NCBI RefSeq assembly: GCF_040807025.1
Contig: NC_090943.1
Location: 27,557,213 to 27,621,212, forward strand
Length of the DNA stretch: 64,000 bases
Reading direction: 5' to 3'
Origin: Struthio camelus
Taxonomy: Eukaryota; Chordata; Aves; Struthioniformes; Struthionidae
Of this stretch, positions 25,601 through 36,338 are shown one piece after another. Below the pieces are notes generated by a model. It did not search any database. It saw only the letters and a program-made list of their open reading frames with translations, and was not told the DNA's origin. Both the position numbers and the translations under genes were made by a program. The number at the start of each line of letters is the position of its first letter. The stretch's first letter is position 1.

Positions 25601-27452
25601 TGATGGTACCATTTACCATTTCTAGGGTTAAATTTGAAACACATCTGGCTGAAAGCTCTTCCTCACTAATGCTTCTAGCATGCAGAAGATCTTTCCATCG
25701 CTGGTATGTACCTGCACCAGTGCAAATGCAGAGCATATCTTCCAGTCCCTTTAATTCTTGGTAAAATGTAATAAATGTCTCAGTAAGGGGATCCACTGAA
25801 TCTTCCACTGTGGAGAGCAAAAGAAATACTATTAAAAACTTCCCACTCTGTTTTACATCTCTGTGTGAAAGAAATGAAATCATTTTTCTGACATCAGCAG
25901 CCCTATCTCGTTGCCATGAGAAAGGATCTAATGGTGGGTGTTTATTGCCTTCAGAGCCTGATCTGCCATTGCAGAAAATCCAGTTGGTCTCCTGATGCAG
26001 ATTTAACTTTTTGGCTTGTTCAAAAACTGAACCCTCCTTGTTTTGATAATGTTCTGGGAAGCGGAGTTTGGCATTTCGATTTTTTTGGTAAGTTTTGAGT
26101 ACACCATTCACTTCTGATTCAAAATCAAAGTCAAGCACGGCAAACCATTTTATTTCCTGCAGAAAGTCTAAGTGCACTGTTTGACTTGAATGGCACTTGT
26201 TTGTTACTAAAATGTAGTAGTCATAATAAGAGTCATCTAGCAAGTCCTTGTTACCAGTGAGTAGACTAACTAGTTTTGGTCCTTCATTCCCTATCTTCTT
26301 TTTCTTTAAGGTATATTCTTCCTCTGCATTTTTACGATGATCTGCTAAAGATGACAAGGTAGATTTAAACGATTCAAGTTCTTTTGAATTTTGAGAGAGA
26401 TTTCTGGAACTAGCTCCATCCCGGATGAAGAAAGCCTGTTTCCAGGTCTTACTGCCATATTCATACGTGTTGATTAAGAAATATTTTGCTTCACAGAGGG
26501 AGTGTTTTGGAACTACATCTATTTCAATGATAAATGTATCTGATAGAGTTCCATTTTGTGATAATATTTCCACAAATCTAGGTTCTCTAATGCAAGCTTT
26601 TGCAATCTCAGCATACTTCCCAGAAAAGTACTTTCCAATGTATTTATTAAAATGGTCAATATATGCTTCTTTGTTGGTAACTTTTATTCCTTCGATTTCT
26701 CCATGTGGCTTATTACTGACTCCAAAATGGATAGTACCATTTGTGCGAGAGTTCATGCAGGCTGCAGCAAATCTAAAGACTTCATTGCTAAATTTCATCA
26801 TAATATCTTCTTCTTGTGCCTTCTTTGTGTTGGTGAATAATTTGAATTCATGAGCTGGATCAATGAGATTGAGCGGTCCTGTTTCAGGGATGTTAAGAAT
26901 ATTATGGTGTGTATATCGAACACCATCACTGAAATTATCAAAAGGATGTGGCATACAAGTCTTTCTGTTTGGGTGCTGGTTGCTTGACAGGGATTTCTCT
27001 GATATATCCTCTTTGCCATCTGACTTTTCTGCTCCTTTGTCTTCTAGAGTCTCAGTTTTAGAATTCTGTGATATACTGGCATTAAATGACCAGTATTTCT
27101 TCTCACACTCTTTCTTTGCAATTTCTCTGTCTTCTTCTTCTCCATCAGGACCATGTTTGGTGTCTTCTTGTCCCACAGCTTGGTTTGAACTTTCAGGTAG
27201 AATGTTATTCTGTCTCAGGACATGAATAATTTGAAAAGCAGGCCCATAAGTTAGGCCCATATCTACAAGATCCCTTTTATTTAACAGCCTCAAAATAGAA
27301 CCAGTCACGTCTTGGTTAAACAGGATTTCTGCATACTTCTCATCAATCTTAACTTCTTCGATTGCCCATTGCCTGACTTGCTCTTTTGTCCAGTCGTCAA
27401 TATTTTGATATAACTGTGATTTTGCATTTTGTTCACTGTTAGTATTTTCCAT
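22668..27452 (-). CDS. SAMD9L: SAMD9L (sterile alpha motif domain-containing 9-like), intact single-exon coding region
   Basis: A 1594-codon open frame in one exon, close to the usual SAMD9/SAMD9L length (about 1580-1590) and architecture. Domains: SAM about 17-80; low-complexity acidic linker about 95-160; Schlafen-like AlbA_2 domain about 200-350 around NEVFRFAAACMNSRTNGT; SIR2-like region about 400-590; P-loop NTPase about 715-960 with HPGCGGTT at 737-744 and a Walker B-like VLLLVDDFEE at about 790-799; helical TPR-like region about 1060-1350; C-terminal OB-fold about 1515-1594 ending near YLGFSIAGLLAYNI. The P-loop lacks the usual lysine. In mammals the family is interferon-induced and cytoplasmic, restricts poxviruses and cell growth, and human SAMD9 is reported to cleave phenylalanine tRNA through the AlbA_2 domain; equivalent activity here is inference. 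The start is chosen because the ATG begins the SAM-bearing frame one base after a good splice acceptor. SAMD9 is the alternative name; synteny and single copy favour SAMD9L. Confidence 0.95.
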   Translation of the reverse strand: MENTNSEQNAKSQLYQNIDDWTKEQVRQWAIEEVKIDEKYAEILFNQDVTGSILRLLNKRDLVDMGLTYGPAFQIIHVLRQNNILPESSNQAVGQEDTKHGPDGEEEDREIAKKECEKKYWSFNASISQNSKTETLEDKGAEKSDGKEDISEKSLSSNQHPNRKTCMPHPFDNFSDGVRYTHHNILNIPETGPLNLIDPAHEFKLFTNTKKAQEEDIMMKFSNEVFRFAAACMNSRTNGTIHFGVSNKPHGEIEGIKVTNKEAYIDHFNKYIGKYFSGKYAEIAKACIREPRFVEILSQNGTLSDTFIIEIDVVPKHSLCEAKYFLINTYEYGSKTWKQAFFIRDGASSRNLSQNSKELESFKSTLSSLADHRKNAEEEYTLKKKKIGNEGPKLVSLLTGNKDLLDDSYYDYYILVTNKCHSSQTVHLDFLQEIKWFAVLDFDFESEVNGVLKTYQKNRNAKLRFPEHYQNKEGSVFEQAKKLNLHQETNWIFCNGRSGSEGNKHPPLDPFSWQRDRAADVRKMISFLSHRDVKQSGKFLIVFLLLSTVEDSVDPLTETFITFYQELKGLEDMLCICTGAGTYQRWKDLLHARSISEEELSARCVSNLTLEMVNGTITKLKSVTQSSERLLPSAGGSTVLLKKEEDSMAALEILCANECKDTEIEKNPEQFEKFLKEREEDFYRGGKVSWWNFYFSSEKYTSDFIRRDGYEKLEQLVMSLSHSTNQSPVEIINLYHHPGCGGTTLAMQMLWDHRKQFRCAVLKNRTSDFETQLTTLITYGANNSTGYTPVLLLVDDFEEQENIYILQKEIQKAITEKDLHCVNPLVIILNCMRSQNPDENSTINSLNSISLKHLLSQKEQRAFDQKLKDIEKQHSNPDNFYSFMIMKKNFDPQYIETVVKNTLNNFDTTSKPAQLIYYLALLNSYVRTSTVSISICEEFLQINSREIGCNKDKLIEKMGICSNILIYAQVQECTRYKGLRIIHSLIACRCLAELKLTYGLSKSEIALQLLKEDLFYETLLRKDTLIRDIQTMLITRQRKEHGDESDTLFSPLIEAIHKEEKCAKVESVLKQGSRRFKQNSLICQALARYFYYKERNFDSALDWAKEAKERAPHNSYISDTLGQVYKNKLRYWIEHKTKSTDMTVEQLKYMLELAQNASKAFRESQQQAENADTEQNLQQLKLKRKFYTYNTAGYQGEIETCLYVIDILQRLPFFSKDDSWCRKNLAMYLSGNSVSKMDTSDTESEISKALTPYSSFLNNLQSRLKRAFDFFEDYFVFFKTQTNEKEIVEAKIWEKVQECFTKYTRVFCDSNFEQLKNEQVSTWPLSRRKKAYQHSLEAAKADSFSGLLEYLHRNRRNADRELEDIVAAYAFLCEENSEATLKEKQNLILANVVLKCIKPKSTKLYLFQELRNQLLNILQKVEPTSHCVEPFFLASLLFWPENRKLNEDSKKMASYVRHLNESFKELYGTLRRSRLPLAHFYLGKGSGLNRLVHKGKIDQLFSSLPEQELKTLWQSRNIWKEKAVQDLLLRLDGRAEGRVIYVDYGSNETFRIPVQPVPSCRLKNGLSIERVSFYLGFSIAGLLAYNIESLSLKQ

Positions 27453-27475
27453 TCTTTAAAGAAAAAAAACCACAT
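27453..27475 (-). other. SAMD9L: SAMD9L coding-exon splice acceptor
   Basis: On the minus strand a T-rich tract leads into TTTAAAG with the acceptor AG at 27,454-27,455. One untranslated base (27,453) then precedes the ATG. Mammalian SAMD9L also has one large coding exon preceded by non-coding 5' exon(s), so the 5' UTR probably continues in an unplaced exon upstream between 27.5 and 31 kb. Confidence 0.65.
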
Positions 27476-30400
27476 TAGTAAAAACATGTTTTGTTATTTG
27501 ACTGAATAACAATTAATTGTTATTGAATAACATCTATGAATTAAATAATACATTTTTCCTTGCTGTTATTTACCATTAATTTCTTCATTAGTATAATCTG
27601 TCACATGGAATATACTAGTTCGGCTGAGCTGGGGAATGCAGGCAGAATGTGAAGTTGAATCGTACGTAAGGCATTTGCTACTTCTAAGATACAGATTTTA
27701 ATTTTCTTAAATAATGATTTTATTTTAATCCTGTTTTAAAATCAGTTCTGCAACTGACGCTGCACAAAAATTGTGCCTGATACCTATTTGCAGTAATTTG
27801 GACACCTGTTTGTGGTCATATGGTCTGTCAGACACAAAACACCATCACAACGGGCTCTCGTTTGCAGTCTGGTAGAGAAGCAAAATCAAATGCACACAGA
27901 AATGCAACCCTTTTTTCACCTTCAGATGTGGTCAGGTACACAATTTGAATATGATTATCACTGTGAAGAGACATTGCAGAGGAAATAAACTGCTGTGGTT
28001 ACTTTATTGTTGCTATTTTGCAAATGAAAGGAAAATCTTTTCCATACTACCATTTAAGTACCTTTTGGCATACATTAAGGTTTCTCAAATCAAACAAAAT
28101 CAAATAGTGAAGCAACATTTGTAGAGATGGTTTTTCCCACTTAATTTAGCTTTGCAATGAAATGACTGTTTCACCTCAGCAGCCTAACTCTGACTTGCAG
28201 CAGCATAAACTCATAAGCAGAATTAATACTTGTTAATTGTCCTACATGGTTATTGGATGCAGGGCATCTAACTGGGTGCTGCAAGGCATACTTTCTGGGT
28301 GTCTTGCAGGCCATGCAAATGAACTCTGCCCGGGTTTTAGAGTCAAACAGAAACCGTGGAACGCGAAAGAGGAGAGTCAAGCCCAAACTAGAGTGTCCTG
28401 TCTACTAACAAGCTACCTTAGTGAGCGCTCTGTCTTATCTAATTGTGTTGTGGGAGAACTGACAGAGCTCACATCCATCGGTTTACAAAATGCAGAAACA
28501 CTCTTCCTTGACTAGCAGGTGCATAAACAGAGAAAGGGTTTCATTTAGGAAACGCAGGACGATGAGTACGGACTTCAGAGGTGGGAGAAGCTCTGACATT
28601 CTCCCTCAGCTCTACGTTCCTTGATATAACTGCGAGCTGGGGTTGTCAGCTGCTGTGTTGCCTGAAAGTGTCACTTTCAGAATTGAGGTGGATAAAACCT
28701 GAAAAACAATGTGATTTAGCTACCTGATGATTGCAGTCTCTTTTGAAAATCCCACCTCCCAACTCTAAGTATCCTACCATTCTGGTAATAAGCTGCCCTG
28801 TTTTCCCCCTCTTAAAGCACAACGAAAGTTACACTGTGTACAGATCCTAGGATAACGCATGATGAGATCGTAATATGCAATCCTTGGTATCCAACCCTAT
28901 CAGAAATTATGAAAATGCTCCTCTGACAAGGTCCCTGCTCCACCAGCAGCCTTGTCCTGTCCGGGCTTCATAGCCTCTCATGACAGTGGCTCCTGCTTCG
29001 TTTCCTGTTGCTGCTGCTACGCTTGGCATTGCTGCTGTTGCTGCCACCTTGCTACTGTGCGGCTGTCGGCTGTAAGCCCTTGTCATAGCAGAAGTAAAAG
29101 ATGATGGCGCAATTAGCAATGATGGTGCAGGAGCATAAGCAATTGAACAAGCAGTGACAATAGAAACAGCTTTTTCTAAAATTGAACTTTAAGACATGGA
29201 GCTGATATATGTAGGCATGAGTCATTAATAGCTGAATCCACCAAATAACAAACCATGCTCTTGCCTTTTTTGTATGCAATCTTTGAAGCAGTAACAAGTC
29301 TAATATTTAAGGAGCTTGGAGGATCAAGTAGCAGAAAAGTAGATCTCGTACTATGTCACCAAGTTAAAGAAAGAGGCAGCACTATGTCTCCAAACACCTG
29401 AATAGGTAAATGCACCTTGGAGGAACCATCTAATCTGCAGAAGGTTTGCTCTACTGTGAATCACCTCAGCTTCTTCACTACAATGTGTGGGCAAACATTA
29501 GCCAGGTGCCCAGCTAACATACCTCTTCTTAGGATAGGGAGAAAAGCACAAAGACAGTCAGGGATTTATGAAATAGCATCTTCCCTGATTGCTTGAAGTT
29601 TTTGATGTGCTCTGCAATGAAGATTGTCCTATGCATAACAAACAGAAATGGAACTCTTATTTAATAACTCTATTAAATCTCTAAGACAGGGAGAAGAGCA
29701 TCTTGCAATCCACTTGGTCTTAGAAAAAGTGGACTTTTTGCAAAAGCTTTGAAAAAAGAGGCATGATAAAATAAAATAATTTCCTTTAGAAGGATCTAAT
29801 TTTACTTTATCCTTCTGCTTCCTTTGGGACAATTATATTCATTTATCTGAAATTATTACTTTGTTATGGAATTACACCCAGCTACAGTTGCCGCATTAGT
29901 GGTAATGGTGTACTCTCTGTACCTTACCTTTTCTTATTTGTAACTAGGTCTTCTGGAGACAAAATGTCTTCTTAGATTTTTTGGTGAAGAAATTTTGTTT
30001 CCTGAAAGAAAAGAACCCTGGGTTATCTAAGCTGCCTTAGCAACATGCCTTCCTCAGTCTATCATTTGATTTTCTAAACCCAGTATTTAGTGAGAAGTAA
30101 TGGTAAAGATTCCTCATAACTAGTGCTTGAAAATATCTGTCCTTCCAGCTTCGGCTAGGCTGCCTCCTAATTTAACTAATGAGCCATGAGAGTAGAGATG
30201 AAAGGGGCTTTGCAGGCCAGGGAAGCTTGCAGTTGAGCCACTGCTGCCTTTTCTCTTCATAGACCCTCCCCTTTGCTCACAGAAAAAGAAGGAAAACCAG
30301 GTCCTAGTTCTTCAGAATGCCATACTGAAAATGACATGCTCCAGAACTGTTCATTAATAGCATGGTAAACACATATTGTAATAATATTGGAGGGAGGGAT

Positions 30401-30487
30401 AGACTCACTGTTTGCTTTTATTGCAAGACTTAAATTGCTATCGTGTTGACCAGTAACTTGGCCCAGGACACCAAGAGACAGAGAAAA
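27476..30487 (-). other. SAMD9L: Probable SAMD9L 5' intron and non-coding first-exon region
   Basis: No coding frame is supported. The minus strand has several donor-like sites that could end a non-coding first exon: GTAAGG with the exon ending near 29,928, and GTGAGT near 30,403-30,408. I cannot choose between them. The region contains a 19-bp palindrome at 28,662-28,680 and a plus-strand 31-codon hydrophobic small frame at 28,980-29,075. Confidence 0.4.
28662..28680. promoter_or_regulatory. Palindrome of two inverted GAAAGTG half-sites
   Basis: CTGAAAGTG and its exact reverse complement flank a single T. The GAAAGTG words resemble IRF/PRDM1 half-sites but are inverted rather than in the direct spacing of a classical ISRE. 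It lies about 1.2 kb upstream of the SAMD9L ATG. A regulatory role is inference. Confidence 0.35.
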
Positions 30488-30499
30488 GAAACCGAAACC
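30488..30499 (-). promoter_or_regulatory. Interferon-stimulated response element (ISRE) candidate upstream of SAMD9L
   Basis: The plus strand reads GAAACCGAAACC, a match to the GAAANNGAAA core bound by ISGF3 and IRF proteins. On the SAMD9L strand it reads GGTTTCGGTTTC. A further GAAAAG lies directly before it. It sits about 3.0 kb upstream of the SAMD9L ATG, where the promoter and non-coding first exon are expected, and mammalian SAMD9L is interferon-induced. It is the only full GAAANNGAAA match I found by eye between 27.4 and 31.5 kb. Confidence 0.6.
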
Positions 30500-33274
30500 A
30501 AAGCGCTTCCTTGATTCCGAGACTGTGTGCAGCCCAACAATGTAAAAGCATGATATTAATTCCCACCAAAATTATTCCCTTTAATACAGGCACAATTTAT
30601 TCTTACATAAAAGCAAATATTGTTATGTGCTTTAAAGCAGTTACTCCATGTGTAATTGTTTGGAAACCCCGCAGTGAAAGAAAGCTCCAGAATGGGATAC
30701 TTTCATTTCCTAGTCTTGATGCAATGTTTCTAAGTTGCATGTTACTGGCTAGATAATGATTCTGGCCATCTGAAATATTTTAAAGATGATCTTTTCCAAT
30801 GTGGAGTGACTCTACCACTTTATTTCTGCAGAACAGTCTTTAATGAAGGCATGTTCCTTGGGATTATTTCACTACAGTCTTGTAACAGCCACCTTTCATG
30901 TGCAAAAGTTTAACAGAAGATTCAGAAGACATACATTATGAGAAGAGTTTGTTTTAGGAGGTTCCAGATCATCTCATGTATAAAATTAATGTCTCGGAAA
31001 AAAAGAAATGGTATCAGACTAAGCCATCAGTTCTTCATAAAATATTCCAGCCCCTAAATAAATATGCATGTACTTACCATGACTGTTCTGTCCTGCAGTT
31101 TTCCCCTGTAGTTGTTCAATAAATGTGTTTTGTTCAAGCAGGAAATACAACAGCTAAAATTTGGTTGAATTCCTCTTCTAAACCATGAAACGAAACTAAA
31201 ATTAGTGTATAAACTTCTAACAGAAGCCTGCCCAGCAGAAATAGTAGGAGGGAGTGTGCATCTCTAGTCATATGATCAGATTTCCCCAATGGTAAACACC
31301 CATCTTTAGGGGAGAGGAATAACAACTCCTGCTAGAGAGTATTTGTTATTCCCAGCCTTTTGCTCCTATGCTCCTACTCTGTCCTTCTAGTGCTGTGTCT
31401 AAGATGCTGAAGTTAGACCGGGGGTGTCAGAAGCTGAGTGCACAGAGGAGAGCAGGAAGTAGACGTGGGGAGTTTGGGAGGGCTCTGCTTTCTTCCTCCC
31501 CCTTCCTGATACAACATTACCTTGAGCCACTATCTGGAAACCTGGAAAATTACACAACACCCTCTGAGGAATACTTAGATCTAACAGTATGCAATTAATT
31601 AGCCAGGTGGGCTCAAGCCCGCAGAACTTTCCTGGAGTGGAAGGAAAAAGGGGAAATAATACAGTTGACTCTTCTGGGAAATGTGAATGTTCTACAGTGC
31701 AGGCACTTCTGAATAACCAGACCTACTGACCTTCTCTTAGGTCTTCTTTGCTTGCTTTTCCACACTGCATGTATGTTAGATTATTCCTGGGCTCCTTCCT
31801 TGGAGCAAACAAACAGCTCCATTTGAAATGGAGCTTGGGTATAGTTCTTCGATAGTTTATTCCAGAGATATTTTCCGTTAGGCAGTGTGCTTCTATGTGC
31901 TTATATGGCACCCTGCATGATCCTCCAACACTAGCTGAACAAGCTTTATGCAGAAATACGCTGGTATTGGTTGCTTCTGCTTCCAGTGTTTCACAGTGCT
32001 GTCACCAGTCTTGTAACTGCCCTGTTTTTTCATCCATTGCCCTTGACTGACTTGACTGACCATGATAAACAGCTGGCATCTAAGGAGGACAATGGTAACC
32101 ATTAAACTATAATTGTTCAGAGGAGTGGCAGCAGGAGTGCTCGCCCAAATAGGTTTGTGGTGTGTGTTCGATCTCATGGATGGAGAGGTTGCAAATCCTT
32201 CAGAACAATATCTGTCCTGAGAACTGGATAAGGTCACCAGGGTACTGCAAGATGTGATATTTTGTTATGAAAAGATCTACTCATCAAAGCTTTAGGCCAG
32301 TGAGTTGTTTTAGAAAGCAAACAGCATCTCCCGCCATCACAAAGCCAGCTGTGGGGAAGCCAGCATTTCCTCCAGGGGACAATGCTGATGATAATACTAT
32401 TGCCTTTCCATCTTCCATTCGTATGTACTGTCCCTGAGTATTTAAGCTACACATATTTCTTAAGTTCCGGCATTGCACTCTTCCTCTACTGCATAAATTC
32501 TTACGTGAAAAACTGTGTCACTGTGTTGAATCTCTAACCGTTGCACTTTTCAGGAAGGTTTCCTAAGCAGATGGTGTGATATGGCTGAACACTGAACACT
32601 CCCATATAGTCTCATACCAACATTAAGGGATGCAAACTAATACTTGAGATGATGTAATAGAAGCGTCACCTTGCTGGGCTATGATGCAGCCCACACATTA
32701 TTTTAAGCACTCTGATATGAAAAATTATTAAAAAAAAAATTACTAGCTTTGACGCAGCAACTGGGGCCCAGAAGACACCAAGTGCCATGAAGTGTGGCAC
32801 TTTAGTCTGCTTTAGAGGCTGCCAGCCTTGAGCAACATGGATGTGAGCCATTCTGCACCCTTTTGTTTGGGGGACAGTGACTGCTGTTTGGAGTAGGTGC
32901 CTTTAGTTATACAGACATAACCTGCCTCCCTAGAGACTGTTCAAGTTTCCTCCTTGTAGCTGTGTGTACTTGCTGAGGCAGCTGGTCCCTTCTCATCTAT
33001 AAGAATCCAAGCAATGGGCAAGTTGAGCTGTTGCCCCATAGCTGTTGCTGTCCATATCCAATGTGACCTGTAGATCAAATAGACTTCTAACAGTTCTCAA
33101 GTTCCCAGTCCTAACAGTTTCCAGAGTGATTTTGATCTCTGCTATTTCCTCTTATTTCTTTATGATTTGTCACATCATTAATATATAATATTGCTTTGCT
33201 ATTTTTACCTTTACTCCATCTTTTGTCAGCTACATTCATGATTATTACCTCACTACATTTCTGTTATCTCTGTA

Positions 33275-33308
33275 ATTCCTCCTAAATATTCCTCCTAATT
33301 CCTCCTAA
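33275..33308 (+). repeat. Three copies of ATTCCTCCTAA
   Basis: An 11-base word repeats three times at 33,275, 33,288 and 33,298, the last two sharing one base. This is a small tandem duplication in intergenic DNA. Confidence 0.7.
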
Positions 33309-36300
33309 TATCCTTTTATCTTCAAAAATTTTAGTTTGCAGTGATCAGACCGTGGCTGACGAGAACTTGCTATATGGAATGTAAATTTTCTTTTTCACTC
33401 TTGAAGATTGAGTGACCTTGTACATCTTTATCAACATACAAACGCTGGTGACATAGCGTTCTAGATATTTAGTCCATAATATTTCTCTTGTGTCTTGTCT
33501 CAGGTGTCTTGCCAGAGCATTTTTTCTATTCTACATTCCTGGCATAGAACTCATTAAAATCTGTGTATTTCTGGAGTAAGTCAAGAAAGCTAGTTGAAAA
33601 CTTTTTAAATATTGGTACCTATATTGGGCTTCACCTGATAAAGCTATGTGATTGTTGTAATAGTGTAATAACACTGCAGATCCTTTGAGTGGCAGATTCA
33701 TAACGCTCTGAACAGACTTCCACCTCGCTACATTTGGCTATTCCAATTGAGGTCCTGTTATAAGGCACGTTATTAATACAAAAAATTGCCAAAATATGGT
33801 GTAAATTGTAGAGTTCATGTTGATTTTATAAAGTGAAGTCCTGCAATGACCAAAGTAGGGTTTACAGACCATTGTGCTACTTCTCAATGCGCTATGGAGC
33901 AACACAGTTTCAAAAATGTATTTGTAAGAGTGCACTAATAGGAATCAGTTTTTACAAAGTTAGATCAAAATGATCAAGAATCTAATAAGGTTGTTGTATT
34001 TTTTTCATCATTTTTTTTGCTTCCTACATTAGTCTCCCCAAATATTTACTGATGAATTTTGTCTTCATTCTTTTGGGGCCTGCCAATTATAACATAAAAA
34101 TCAACAGAATTAATTTATCTGTTTTTGACAGCCCTCTAACTACTGTTGTGTGAGCATATAACATACTGCTCCTGCCTAACTTACTATTATTTTGTTGCAA
34201 AGAGACATACTTGCCCCAAGAGACTGTTTTCAAGAGAGTCTTGAAGTTTCTCAGCGCATTTTTCTGGCATGACCGCCTCACTTTCACATTCCTATGGAAA
34301 TTCCATCTCTTTTCAGCAGCCCCCCCCTCCTGCCCCCCATAAAAACAGCCTCTATTAAAAAATTACAAAAGGATCAAGAACCCCAGGTAGCCACTATTAG
34401 TGAATTTGTTGTTTTTTTTCCCCTCGATTCAACATTCTCAACTCCTTAAATAGGCGGGCACAGGAAGACTTCCTGCCTTCTGCCGTGGGCCCACAGTAAG
34501 AGACATACTCTGGCATTTCCTTACATCTTTGACTACTTAGTCAAAGTGCTTAGCGAACTGTAACTGAGCCTTTTTCCTGGGGACAGGTCTTAGCAACTGG
34601 AGCGGAGGCAGCGGGACCTGCTAAGATTCTTAGGAGCAGTAAGCAGGTTGGTATAGATCGTTTCCCCATTATCCGTGGTTTATCACCAGCAGAATTAATC
34701 TTTGGAGTGTGACTCATAGCCAAGCTTGTTCAGTTGAGCACTGATGAGCTCACAGCCTGAGGGAAGCTCTGCTGCCATAAACCTGTATTTACATAGTCTT
34801 AGTGCTCAGGTTTTTTAAAAGCCGCTGTGCTCCTTTTATTATTTCAGTCTGATATCTTTTGAGCTTTGCTGTGGGTTAGTTTCGTTTTCTCAGCCCGCTG
34901 GCTGCTGCCTGATTGTGTTGTATTGTATCAGATTGGACTGGATTTCCCTGAGCTGCATTTATATGGGTCGACTTTGCAACCTTTCCTTTCCTGCGGGAGC
35001 ATTTTACAGGTCGCTCTTAAAGTGACATTCCCCAGCAGCTTGGGTTGATGGCTGCAGCTGGGTTTGCAGCAGTATCATCCTTCCGCAAATTCTGGCCTCT
35101 TCTCTTGCATTGCATGTGCGGTGAGCTGGTCCAGGGTGCTCAGTCCCTCTTTTATATGTCAGCTTAGTCCGGCTCAGGACTGGTCAGCTTTCTGCAAAGT
35201 TGCTTGAGCTCCTTACCAGTGGCAGGCAGACCCTGTCACTGCGAGTGGTTTAAGGGGCTGTAAAATTACATATTTGTATGGAGCTGGGCACTTGCAGATT
35301 ACCAACAGCTACACAAACCAGAACTGAAATTGCTACACAAATCCTCTTCTGTTCTGCAATGTCAGTTGAGGTACGGGATGGCTCAAATAGGTAATTACTA
35401 AGTGGGTCTGATGGCTCCTAACTTCCCTTGTTCTTTGCCATTACCTATTGTAAGGGAATTGCCTGCTTAAAAGGCTTGGGCATGCAGGCTTGGGACCCAA
35501 AACACTGCTATTGCCTGTTAGCTGCAGATCTCGGAAATACATAGGCCTCTCCCACCCTCAAAATTTCCCTGCTCGTTTATGCCTTTTGTTATATATAACA
35601 ATGATACATCACAGTCCCTTTATTCATGTTTCTCATGGAAAAATACCTCAGTATATCACGTCCTTGATTTATGGACTGGGGGCAAAGCCAGAGCTTTCTT
35701 TTTCTGATTTCCTAAATAGGCAGGGTTGACAATTGGCAGTTTTTGCACCCTTCCTGTGCCAGCAGGAGGATGGGAAGCAGTGACCATCTGTGTGCTCGTA
35801 CTCAGTAGCATTTCTATGAAGAGGCACGTTGCTGTGTCTGTAGCTTGTGCAAAGCTGGCTGGATTAGCTAGGGGCTTGGTAGCAGGGCTGACAGGTCGCA
35901 AGGACCCCTGAGGGGCTAGACCCCAACACATGTCACCCAGGCTACCCCCGAGTTGTGTAGCCAACACTGAACACCAATGTCCGGGGCACTTAGGGAGTCA
36001 GAGACTTGGAGAAAGCCGGCCTGGCAGGTATCTGAAGGGATCGATCATGCAGAACTCCTAGAGGCAGGATCCAGTCTATTTATCCTATTGCAATTTGATA
36101 TTTTTCCTCTCTCTTTCTGCAAAACTCCAGTGAGGCATAGTGTATATATTCCTAGGTAGACTCTTTCCTGTCATCTACCCTACAGCTTCTTTGCTATATA
36201 CTAGGCAGGTCTTTCTTTTTCCTACTTTTTTTGGAGGTGGAGAAAACGCCATCACTGTCCCTTTTATTAGGACGACTTGTTCTACATCCTAGAAGACTGA

Positions 36301-36326
36301 TTTTATTATCTATCGGTCTCTCCTCT

Positions 36327-36338
36327 CCCCCCCCCCCC
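36327..36338 (+). repeat. Poly-C run (12)
   Basis: Mononucleotide run of 12 C preceded by CTCTCCTCTC. Likely polymorphic in length. Confidence 0.9.

Noticed and set aside
23245-27225. Numerous plus-strand frames of 60-142 codons inside SAMD9L
   Set aside because: They are antisense shadows of a long conserved coding exon.
34400-36180. Less AT-rich stretch suspected to be an old retroviral LTR region
   Set aside because: No paired terminal repeats, primer-binding site, or gag/pol-like frame could be seen.
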